Source: Brachionus rotundiformis | Lineage: Eukaryota > Rotifera > Eurotatoria > Ploima > Brachionidae | DNA: 64,000 bases | NCBI GenBank assembly: GCA_016802295.1 | Contig: JAESIW010000138.1 | Location: 1,890,466-1,954,465 of the forward strand | Direction of reading: 5' to 3' | Shown: positions 21,494 to 32,700 of the stretch, in pieces | How the letters are laid out: every line of letters begins with the position of its first letter | How positions within the stretch are numbered: the first letter of the stretch is position 1 | Notes under the pieces: generated by a model | The model's database searches: none | What the model was told of the DNA's origin: nothing | What the model saw: only the letters and a program-made list of their open reading frames with translations | Program-made: the position numbers and the translations under genes

Positions 21494-23004
21494 TTAACAT
21501 TCAACAAATTCTTTAAAATTACAGGCAACAATATTCTTGTCAAATAGAGTACCCTCTGGACATTGGAACATTTTTATCTTGAAACTAGATGAACTAGTAT
21601 GCTCACATGTAAAATAATGATGGCAACCATCTCTTAAATCAATGTAAATACCATCTCCATTTACACATTTATTGATCTGTTTTGTCTTAAGTTTTTTGTT
21701 CTTGTTCGCAAAATATAATTGCTTTGTTGCTTTAATCATTGGAAATTTTCCCTTATGGCAAAATGAACCACTAAAATCATCCATATCTATGGACCAAAAC
21801 ATAATACCGCCCAGTTTTTTGTCTTTTAAATAATTAATTTTTTCTTTTAGACTCTCGTAATTTTCAAAGCCAACAAATTGATTGTCTTTGAATGCGTAGG
21901 GAACTTTTTGCTCATCATCCCAGCCAGATTTCCAATTTTCCTTTAATCGGTCACACACTTCATAATAAGCCAATGTTCCATTTTCTTTAGTGAACTTAAA
22001 AACAATTGAAATAAAAGCTGTTTATTTATTCTTTAAAAATGTTACTGTTCCAGCATATCCTCCATTTTGTGCGTCAATACCAAATTTTGCTTTTTGTCCT
22101 TTATCAATGGTATATGATTTGCCATAGCACGCAAAGCCAAGATTAATTTTTTCAGATGGAAATCCATGGTCTAGATAATAAGTTATTGTAAAATCCACAT
22201 TGTACTGCTTTTGCTCTTCATCTTCTGCTTTACGCGGATACAATGGTGCCACGTGACCAGTTGAATTCTCCCAAGAGCCATGATAGTCATAGGTCATCAC
22301 ATTCAAAAAATCAATATAACTTTATATTTAAGATAACCACATAAAAAAATATTCTTAAAAACCAACTTAAAAAAATAATTACTTGGAAATAAATGGTAAG
22401 TCATATGAATTCTGAATATTTTCAATGCTGGCGGCAACTGCAGCTGTTAACAACATATCATTTGGTTCAAATATTTTTTTCAACATCTTAAAAGGCAAAA
22501 TTGTTATCTATATACAATTTAATTAGATTATTTTTTTACCATAACAAGTTTAGTAAAGCCATTCTTGTGTCCAACAGGATATTCCCAATCTATATCAAGT
22601 CCATCGAAATTTTTCTTTTTTAAAAATTCAATTGAATTATTGGCAAACTGTTCCAATTTAAAATCATCATAGACAATTTGCTCAAATTTTTCATTGTCAA
22701 AATTGGCACCCCCTACAGCAATTAGTACTTTTAGACGAGGATTCTTTGTCTTCAAATTGGTAATTCGTTCATAAGTGCCTGTCATCGACTCTGAACTTTC
22801 ATCATTCCATTCTACCGGAGAAAGATGAGTTCCATTTATTGTTGCAAATGAGTAAATTATGTGGGTACAAAGATATGGATCTATTTTTTCTGGTAAAAAT
22901 CTAGCTGAATCTGACCTATATTGCGACCAACTTGTAGTGTAGCAAATGATGCGTTTTGCACCTGTGAAATGAATCAAAAATGTCATAATTATAAATGATA
23001 TCAT
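21494..23004 (-). CDS. GH18 chitinase 3 with chitin-binding domain
   Basis: 447-residue secreted chitinase in the same orientation as chitinase 2. Exons: 22540-23004, 22383-22486, 22046-22319 and 21494-21994. Signal peptide MISFIIMTFLIHFTGA; catalytic DGLDIDWEYP at about residues 134-143; FLNVMTYDYHGSW; INLGFACYGKSY; GGIMFWSIDMDDFSGSFC; then a short Lys-rich linker and a six-Cys chitin-binding domain (CVNGDGIY ... CPEGTLFD ... CNFKEFVEC). It lacks the introns after WEYP and before DYHG that the other two share. The substrate-binding segment reads AVGGANFDNEKF where the others have AVGGWNMGS, so a highly conserved Trp is Ala. The catalytic acid is intact. Confidence 0.93.
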
Positions 23005-23044
23005 TTTTTATTTTTGTAAATTAATGATATGATAAAAATTTTAA

Positions 23045-23051
23045 TTTTATA
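23045..23051 (-). promoter_or_regulatory. TATA box of chitinase 3
   Basis: TATAAAA on the minus strand, about 41 nt upstream of the ATG at 23004. Confidence 0.5.
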
Positions 23052-23684
23052 AAAAAAAATTGTACCTATAGAAAAAAGAACTCATATCGTTTGACAAAAA
23101 GGATTATTGACTAGAGAATAAATTGTTTAAATAAGCTTTTTTTAAGTTAATATTATATTTTTCTAATGAAAACAGTAATTTACTCTTGATTTGGTAAAAT
23201 TTGGAAAAAAATAAAGCATAAAGCTACATATTAAAGCATCTAAATTTAAATGATAAAAATTAATTATTTTTTAAATCTAAATCCAAAAGATTATAATGAT
23301 AAAATAAACATTTTTGACGTAAAATTAAAAAATTGTGAGTAAAAAAAATAAAATGTTATATTGTATTATTGATTCATAAATTGATATTTTTATTTTTAAT
23401 TTTAAATTTTAATAAACAATTTTATCATATTTTACATGTAACACTTAATTAAATCAATGAAGCCGTTTTTTTTTCCAACCAATTCACCAAAAAACAAAAT
23501 TGAATTTAACATACATAACTTGTATACTCTAATTTCGAAAATAGATAAAAAATTAATCTTTTTTGAATCTGTTTATTTGCAATTAGTCTTTCAGTGAAGC
23601 CTTAAGCTTTAATTTCCAATTTAAATAAATAATAAAAACATTAATTTTTATAGGAAATAATGAATTCTAATTTTTATTGAACAA
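23052..23684. other. Intergenic, about 0.6 kb
   Basis: AT-rich DNA upstream of chitinase 3 and of a tRNA-Asn. No coding exon or repeat recognised. Confidence 0.55.
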
Positions 23685-23704
23685 GTCTCTATGGCGCAAT
23701 CGGC

Positions 23705-23741
<37 letters not shown>

Positions 23742-23758
23742 GAATCCACCTAGGGACG
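23685..23758 (+). tRNA. tRNA-Asn (GUU)
   Basis: Fourth identical 74-nt copy, followed by a long T-run. Confidence 0.97.
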
Positions 23759-23973
23759 AATTTTTTTCCATTCATGTATTGTTAGGGAAAAATTTTTACA
23801 TGTCAAAACAAGTATTTTAATTTTATAGCTATTACACAATCAAAAATTTTTAATGAAATTTCTTGTGATATGATGAAATTATTAAATGCCTCAAAAAGAA
23901 CTAAAATTGATATCATTTTAGCATAAACTTTAATTTTTATAAATTTGGAGTTGTCTTGTGATAAGATAAAAAA

Positions 23974-24864
23974 ATGTCTGCATTGGAAGAAAGTCAGTCG
24001 AAAGTCAATGCTGATGCCGCTATATCACATGATAAAAAAAAATTACCACTTAAAGAAAAGCCTATTATTTTGGAAAAAGTCACGGGAACAGTCAAGTGGT
24101 TTAATGTAAAAAAAGGCTATGGTTTTATAACACGTGATGATCAAGAGGCGGATATTTTTGTTCACCAAAGTGGTATTGCCAAATACAATAGGAAAAAAAT
24201 GAGAAAAAGCTTGGGCGAGGGAGAAAAAGTGGAATTTTCCATTGTTCAAGGTATTAAAGGTCCAGAAGCTGCGTATTTAACCGGACCGAATGGACAGCCA
24301 GTTCAGGGATCCATATATGCTAGAGATAAAAACAGAAAGTCAAAAAATAAAAAGTCTAGAAAAAATGGTCAACCAAAACCAACTCCAAGTACCGAACTTA
24401 CCAATGAAAAGAACGATCAAATTCAAAATGAAAATGAAAACAATCAGTCGGAACATTTACCAAAAAAAAGAAACAAACGATCTAGAAATCGGATGAGAAA
24501 ACCACAGAATCAAAACAATACAATTGTTGACTTACCAATGGACAATAATCAAGTAAACAACCAAGATAAATATGAGTATACAAGACAAAATCAGTTACCA
24601 AGAAACAGACCAAGAAGACAATTCTATCAATATGACCATCCACCTCAAAGATACTACAATTCTAGATCATTTGTGAACAGAAATAGGTACCAAAATCAAA
24701 GATTTGAATCAGATGGTCAATCATTTAACAACAATGGTAGTTATTATAAACGCCAATACAACCGAAACGGTTATAGAAATTATAGACCAAGATATTATCA
24801 GGAGCCGAAAATTAATACCCGAGTAAAAAATGATAGTCAAAAGGAAGAAGAAAATGAAAATTAA
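23974..24864 (+). CDS. Y-box / cold-shock-domain RNA-binding protein
   Basis: 296-residue intronless gene. Residues about 34-105 form a cold-shock domain with [17 protein letters not shown] (RNP1 KGYGFI), DIFVHQSGI (RNP2) and [20 protein letters not shown]. The long tail alternates basic/aromatic and acidic stretches, rich in Arg, Asn, Gln and Tyr (for example [14 protein letters not shown]), as in metazoan YBX1-type proteins that package and regulate mRNA. The start [14 protein letters not shown] is the first ATG in the frame. Which Y-box paralogue it is cannot be told. Confidence 0.93.
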   Translation: MSALEESQSKVNADAAISHDKKKLPLKEKPIILEKVTGTVKWFNVKKGYGFITRDDQEADIFVHQSGIAKYNRKKMRKSLGEGEKVEFSIVQGIKGPEAAYLTGPNGQPVQGSIYARDKNRKSKNKKSRKNGQPKPTPSTELTNEKNDQIQNENENNQSEHLPKKRNKRSRNRMRKPQNQNNTIVDLPMDNNQVNNQDKYEYTRQNQLPRNRPRRQFYQYDHPPQRYYNSRSFVNRNRYQNQRFESDGQSFNNNGSYYKRQYNRNGYRNYRPRYYQEPKINTRVKNDSQKEEENEN

Positions 24865-26706
24865 AATAATTCTTAAAACTGTTATATAATGAAAAATTCT
24901 ATCATAAACTTTTAAATAAATATTTTTTTTTAGTTGGGTAATTTGGGTGTATTTTTTAATCAACAAAACTCTTTATTTGTAATACATATTTTAGTTAATT
25001 AGATCAGCTTCAAAAGATTTTATTAAGATAAAAGTATTTTTTTGATTAATATTTTTATTATTAATGCATCATGACTAGTATGAAATATACTTTATGGATG
25101 ATTATTGAGATTTAGCTAGTAAAAAGACTGATCTTTCAATTAATTGTATATTTTTAAAAAATCAGGATTATTTTTGTAAAATAATCAGTATAGTCAAACA
25201 ATATATTCTTAAAAATTAAATGATTGTTAAGCTAATCCCTTTTTTAAGTAAATTAACCATTTGATCTGGTTCACTTTTTACATTAGATTGGAAAATTTAG
25301 TACAGCTGTTTTTACCATTATTTAAAATAAATCTATTTATTCTAATGATAAAGTTCAATCCATATTTTTAAATAAAAATATTTTTCCTTATTTAATTTGT
25401 TTAGATTTTTAATTGAATTTTTTAAATAATTCTAAATTTTGAGAAAAAAATTACTTAAAAAATAAACTTTAAATAAGCTGTTTAAAAAATAATTTGTTTT
25501 ATTAATTTATAATTTTTTTTAATCAATGAACAGAATTTTGCTTTAAACAAAAACGATTACACAATAGGTAAATTTAATATAATATAAGTTTATTTATTAG
25601 AATTTATTTTACTTTGGTTATTTTTGGAAAATTAATCTATTGAGTACAAAATGTTATCTTAAGGATATTTAAACCAAAAAAGAATAATTATTCTCTAATT
25701 TGATCAATTTTATTGTAAAGAGCATTTTATTTATCTATTTTAATTATTGACTTTTTTGATTAAATTAATTTGAATTTGTGTGATAAGGCGGATAGGAAAA
25801 AGCTGATTGTAAAAGTGGCTCACAGGTTCTTATGCAATTAGAAATAATAAACACTTAATCGATTATTGCTTATAAAAATAAAGGTAGGAGTCGAAAAAGC
25901 GTTTAGCATATTGCTGGTTGCATAATGCTGAACATTGGAGAGGGGGCTTGGTAGAATTGGTAGAATAGATAAAAAAATCAATCAGGCCTGGCATAATTAG
26001 AACTTTAGAGCATTTGGTTCTAATTTATCTAGCACTAGAAGACGGATTGTTCGATCTGATCTATAATGACCATGCTCCAAGCCGTTCTATTCATTTGAAC
26101 TAGATAAATATATATAGATAAATTATTAAAATAGTTTAACACAGATCCGATATCGGAATTAGAAGAATATTATAATATGATTATCTCTTAATTCCGATTC
26201 GATAAGTAATATAAATTTATGTTGTACAAAAATAGGTAGAATCTTGAGTTTATTTTAATTACAAAGCCTAAACTGAATCCGTTCGATTGAATGGCATCAG
26301 TTATATAAGCAAGTTAACCTATTCATATTATTCTTAATATTTCCATTCTTATCTTATGATTGGATAGATTAATTTAGGTAACGCTTAAAATTTGTATAAA
26401 ATTAAACATTAAAGCCGAGTTTAGCACTATAGAACAATGCTCGTTTTTTCTTAGCCCAATTTTTATATTCTTTAAATATCAACCGGTCGAACAATTTATT
26501 TATTTATCATTAAAAACTAATGCCCTACTGGTCAGACTTATCAATAATGTAAAATATGTTCTATTTGAATAGTTGGCTTAAATACCAATTTTGTTTAATT
26601 TTTAATTTTATATATTTAGACAAAAAATAGTAAAGAATCTAAACGTTTAATAAAATTAAAAAAATTGTTTTTTTTTTGTTTTTTTGGGAAATCATTTGAA
26701 GTAATA
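24865..26706. other. Gene-free 1.8 kb with hairpin-forming segment
   Basis: No coding exon found. From about 25,860 to 26,300 the composition is less AT-rich and there are inverted repeats: AATTAGAAC (25995-26003) with GTTCTAATT (26017-26025), and TCGGAATTA with TAATTCCGA around 26153-26197 enclosing the perfect palindrome ATATTATAATAT. The rest is ordinary AT-rich spacer plus the 5' flank of the giant gene. Confidence 0.5.
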
Positions 26707-29700
26707 ATGGATTATGCGTCAAATGATTTGGTACATAGTATCAGTACGGACTATTGTCAACTGGAGCTTAGTTTGACCAAGGTATGTTCATTTTTTGTCT
26801 GCTTATCAAAGGTGTATTTTTGAATGTACAAAAAAAATCAGTGGCAAATATCTGTGATTNNNNNNNNNNNNNNNNNNNNNNNNNNNNNNNNNNNNNNNNN
26901 NNNNNNNNNNNNNNNNNNNNNNNNNNNNNNNNNNNNNNNNNNNNNNNNNNNNNNNNNNNNNNNNNNNNNNNNNNNNNNNNNNNNNNNNNNNNNNNNNNNN
27001 NNNNNNNNNNNNNNNNNNNNNNNNNNNNNNNNNNNNNNNNNNNNNNNNNNNNNNNNNNNNNNNNNNNNNNNNNNNNNNNNNNNNNNNNNNNNNNNNNNNN
27101 NNNNNNNNNNNNNNNNNNNNNNNNNNNNNNNNNNNNNNNNNNNNNNNNNNNNNNNNNNNNNNNNNNNNNNNNNNNNNNNNNNNNNNNNNNNNNNNNNNNN
27201 NNNNNNNNNNNNNNNTATTTTTGAATGTACAAAAAAAATCATTGCTTGGCAACAAGCTGGTTAGGCCAGAAAGAGTTATATTGTATTATTTATACAAAAT
27301 TAATAACAAAGTAATAATTTATTAAGTAAATAAATGAAAAAATGTGTAGGCTTTTTAGATAATAGTGATAAAGTAGTGCAGAAAGATCGGCTTTTGTTGA
27401 TGTAAAGATTAATCGACTCAAATACCAATTTAATATAAACTAAAAAAAATGATAATATATAATTTCAATTTGTACAAATAAGATTGTTTAAGCATATATT
27501 AATCAACTTTGGTTTATATAATTAAATAAAAAATTTTAATTTTATCTCATTGAACCTGTTTGATTTAGCCAAGGAACAAAAAAATGCATAGACAATTAAA
27601 TAAAAAAAAATACGAAATTTATATTTTAAATGATAATTTTTTTAATCATAAAATTAATTTGATTTAATTACAATTCTTAAAATAATTAATAAATAAATAT
27701 TATCAAATACGAATCATGCTCGAATTGAGCTTGAAAGTGTTAAGTTTTTCGTATATTTCTACTTCGTATTGATTAGAGCTCATGAGTTTAAAAATGCGGA
27801 CAAGTTCCTCGCTTTGGGCATCGGTGCCATATGTGCTACGCCAAGCGTTAAGCAAATTCCATGCCTGCAAACGAAGAATGTATTGCCGCATTTTTTTGTT
27901 TAGTTCTTTCCTAGACAGACGAAATTGTCCTGGCTCGGGCTTGAACTCAATTTGTTCAATTTTGCTCCAATTTTTCAACACCGAGTCACTGATTTCCTTG
28001 CACACAAATTGCACTCTGTCCATGGGCATTTTAAGGCGTCTCATTAGTTTAAGTAGCGTTTCCAGTGAGTCAATGTTGTCTTTTATGATTAGGAACATGT
28101 TGGTCAGCATCAAGTCTTAAAAATAAGCAAAATAACAACTACTTTATTTAAAACAGGCCTAAAAACTCAAAACTAAGGAAAAATTTTGTCAAGTTTTTCT
28201 TTAGCTGATTCAAAAAATTCAATTTTATAGGCGCTGAAAAAATGTTATGTTTGTTTTGCAACAACAAATGTTTAAACTTGCAGCATTGATGTACACAGAT
28301 GAAAATTAAATTTCACATTAAATTTTTAGTTTTGTTGCAGAACAAACTTAACATTTGTATTTAAAGAAAAGTGTGAAGCAATTCTTATTAATTTGAGTAC
28401 AACCAAATTCAAATAAATATAAACTAGTTAAAATTGATTATTTTTCTATAAAATAAAGAATTAAATTTTACTTAAAATGCTTATTATTTTGATTGAATAA
28501 ACTTTTTTTTTTTTCAAATTTTCAAAAGTGTATATTTTATATTTTTTTAAATGTCTGTTACCGGTTTATAATAAAACAATGTTTAATCTTTTAAAAGCTT
28601 TATTTAAGTTAATGAACGTTCTGAAGTTCTAAGAAAGGAATTCTTATTTATATCTAAATGGTCGTGTAAAGAACACGAGCCTATAATTAAGACAAGATGT
28701 GAACTGAGTGGTAAATGTATTTGTCAGCATTTCGAAGCGTCTAGCTTCTGTTATAATTCTCAAATATCTTTGTGCATCGGCTAATAAGCTGATTAATAAG
28801 TGATAATTGAATGTATCATATCGTATCGATTTTAGTACTATTTGTTTATTCTTATAACTTTTACTTTATTACTTTCCTTGTCGATCAAAGTTTATTAGTA
28901 TTTACTTCTCCAGAGCATAAGTTTTATTTCTAATGTAAAAAACTTAATCAAAAACACTAACATATTTAAGGCATCAATAATTAACAAGCATCAGTTGTTT
29001 TTATGTTTAGTGATTTAGTGTTATATTAAACAGTTTGAGCCTAGCCAATCTCTCATTGCTAGACTTTTTTTAGCTATATTTGATATATTTGATAATTACT
29101 TAAAAAACTTAATCTTTTAATTGACTTTTTGGTTCATAAAATTTTACCAAATTAATTAATATTCAAACTTAGAATACTCAAATAAGCTAAGTAATGAATA
29201 GCATTAAAGTAAAGAACTAAAATACCTTCTCTGTTCTTGTACTTGGCCATGTAGCTTTGTAGAGGCTTGAGGTCTTGGTTGGCGAACAAATTCGGCAATT
29301 GTACTTGACTTTGAGTGTGCTGAAATTTGTCAAAGTGATAGTTGGAAGTCTTTGGTCGGGCCATTTGACCGCCAAGAGAAGTAGTGATCTCGTAAGACTG
29401 CAAATTTTGTTCTGGATGCGCGTTTTTCACCGTTTTATTTCTATTAAGCTTAACAGGACCGCTCAAACAAACAGACTGCTGCGGCGGGTCCTTCAGCGGA
29501 TTGTCATTTAACTTTATCTCTTTTAAACTCTTAAAATAGGAGAAAAAATTCTGCGGCAATGACTCAATTAAATTTTTATTCAAGTGAATTATCTCTAGTC
29601 TTTCACATAGATAACTTTTGTTCTTTAAAAGTTGTTCTCTCTGATCGACCAGCTTGATTTGTTCGTCAAGCGGGTCCACTTTGGCGCTTGGTTGCTTTTT

Positions 29701-32700
29701 TTTCTTTTTTTTGCGCCTTTTGCGCGACTCGTCCTCATCATCTTCCCCTTCGCCATCCTCAATTTCACCATCATCTACCACTTTTTTCTTCGGAATATCC
29801 AACTTTTTGAAACTCTGCTTGTAGTCGTCAAGACTGAAGCTCTCCTTGAAAAACTCGTTTGGTATGCGCTTGACCAAATTGTCATTGAAGTAAATTTGTC
29901 TTAAATTTTTGAGCTCGAGCAAAAAGTTGGGAAAATGTGCGAGCCGATTGGAGCTCAGGTCGAGTACTTGGAGCTGGTCGAGGACTTGGGCGTCCAGCGG
30001 CTCGTCCCTGAAGCAGTAGGCCTCGTCGGACTGGTCAACTAGGCCGAGCTTAAGACCGCTGTGCTGGGCGTAGTGTAGCTCGGTTAAATTGGGCGCCAGT
30101 CTGTACAACGAGTTGAGGAGTTTTATGAAGCCGCCTTTGACAAACGACACTTGGTTGTTGGACAGGTTCAGCGAGAGCATATTTACAAGCTTGTGTTTGG
30201 GTGCAGAGAGCTTTTTTGCCTTTTGGTCATCGAGCAAGTCCTTTATGTCGGCGTCGAGCATGTGCGACAGCTCGTCCATGTCCACTAGAATGATTGAATT
30301 CGAGCTTAGGTCGCACTCGACCAAGCTGGGACAGTGCGACACGGCGCTGTAAAGCGAAAAGCTCGATCTGAATTTGTTCGAGCTGAGGTCGAGTTTTTCC
30401 AACTTGGCCAGACTGAATGTGAATTTTTTGCCATTTAGTTGAGCCGAGCCTATCGAAGATGTGCGCGACGCATTGCCGGCAAATAGTGGCAAACTTTCCA
30501 AATAATTCTTGCTTAGGTCAAGATACTTGAGATTTTTGAGCTCGGTGCACAGCTCACAGTTTAGGCTTATGAGCCTATTTTGACTAAGATTCAAATGTTC
30601 GAGACTAGTTAGCTCGCGTATTTTGTCCGTAATGTCGCGTATTTTGTTCACAGACATGTCCAAGTGGACAAGTTGACCAAGACCACGGCACAAAGCCGTG
30701 TTTATCTGTGTGACAAAGTTGCCACTCATGTTCAAATATTCCAAGTTTGAGTTCAACAAGCCAAAGTCAGTGGGCACTTCCAGAATACGATTGCTGGACA
30801 CATCAAGGTGCTTAAGATTGCGTAAGTAGAACACATGGGGCAAGGTGAGCTCCTCGGCCGAGTCTGTCTCCGGCTTGTCGTAGTTCATGTCAAATTTTGG
30901 CTTTACTTTTTGAATTTTGTTCAAGCTGGTATGCTCCGGATAGTCCAAAGCTATCAGGACATCATCGTCTTGCTGGGCTTTAGACGCCAATGGCCTAATC
31001 ATCAAATACTTTATTCTATTGTTGCTAAGATTCAGGTGGAGCAAATTTTTTGGCAATGTGTTTGGTATCAAGTCAAATGAGTTGTTTGACAAGTTTAAAT
31101 ATTTTAAATTTTCAAATAGACATATTTTAAAGCTTAAATTGTCATAGTTTAAATTGTTTGAAGATAGGTCTAGTTTGTTAAGGGAGTGTTTGAATTTGGC
31201 ATATTGGCAAAATGTGTCGCTGAGCTCTCTAAGCTTGTTGTGTTGTAGAGACAGGTGGCGTAGGTTTTTAAGCGCAGTTAGCTCGTTGGCAATGAACTCG
31301 ATTTGATTGTGGTTGAGTATGAGCTCTTCTAGATGCTTGAGGTCCTTGATGTCGGACGGAATATTTACCAAATTGTTCTCACTCAGATTCAGCACTTTCA
31401 AATTGGTTAAACAATTGAACGATTTGAGGACAAGTTTGTGAGAAATGTAGGAGAAATTGGCCGACGAAGCGGTCGAAAAAACGCTGTCAGGTCTTTGCGG
31501 TGGTTTGGTGTTGGCCGAGTTGTTGGCCACCTGGTCCAGCAGTTTGTTGTTCTTGGACAAATCGAGCTCGATTAAGTTGAGCAAGTTGCACGGCATCATT
31601 TGCCATGGTAGCTGGCTTTGTTCGTCAATTAAGTAGTTATTGTCAGATAGGTTAAGGTACTTGAGGTTCTTGAACTGCGAGAGCAGGACTGTCGAGGCGC
31701 TGGTCAGCTGATTGGCAGACAAGTTAAGCCGCTCTATGCTGCTGAACACCGTCTCGCTGAATGTAAGAGTGGACGGATCGCCCAGGCTCTTAAGACTGTT
31801 GCCACTAAGGTTTAGTTCGCGCAAATTTTCAAATTTGCTCAAATATACCAAGTTAATTGAGTCTATTAGGTTGTTGGACAGGTCAATTAGGCTTAAATTG
31901 TTGAACAAATCGATTAAATTGTATGGTATTTGCTTGAAAGAATTGGAATTTAGGATCAAAAGTTTGATTAGCTTTAGGTTTTTGTTAAGATTGAACAACT
32001 CTTGGCTTGAGAAAGTCTCTTCCTCGCTCAAATTTAGCATTTGGGTAAGCTTGGAGAGCGAGAAATGCTTGAGACTTTCAGTGGTAAGATCGTGGCTGGT
32101 CAAGTTTAAAATTTTGTCCTCATTGTCGGAGCAAAAGCGCTCGAGCAGCAGATGATTCAAGTACTCGAGTCGCTTTTCGTCCGAGTCAAGCAGACTGACC
32201 AAGCTTGGCTCACAGTAAGGTATTAGCTTAAAAACTTTGTTTATTTTGGTCTTGAGAGTTTCATATTCCTGGCTTATGATCTCCTGGTTGCGCTGCTCGA
32301 GCTCTTCTGGTCTCAACTCCTGGTCAGCCTCGGCCTCAGCTGTATTCTCGTCCTCCTCATTCAAGCGGTTCAGCTTTAGGTTAAGTTTCTTGTCCCTTTT
32401 GTTCATTGTTGCCACTAACACATCTCAATAGAAATAGCAACTTAAAACAGCAATGTTTAAACAGTATTTGGCAAAGTAAGAAGAAATTGGAGAAATACTC
32501 TAAGCTCTATGTAATACCTGAGATTAAAATAAAACAAAGCCAAAGATACTTTGTCAGTGAATATTTAATTGAAATAAAGAAAATGAGAATTGTTAAGATT
32601 TTGCCATGGTAACTATGTAGTATGTTTACAAGCATTTATTTTCTTTATAAGGCTTTACAGAGATTCCAGAGTGCCAGTCTAAATGCGACTAAATTATGAA

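Noticed and set aside
24721..24966. Hydrophobic minus-strand ORF over the Y-box gene tail
   Set aside because: Antisense of Asn/Tyr/Arg-rich coding sequence, with no splice or promoter support.
25945..26090. tRNA-like words (GGTAGAATTGGTAGAAT, GTTCGATC)
   Set aside because: No acceptor stem, anticodon arm or spacing consistent with a cloverleaf.
29150..29225. C-terminal extension ILVLYFNAIHYL of the LRR protein
   Set aside because: It is intron read-through past the donor G|GTATTT; the spliced second exon is in phase and coding-like.
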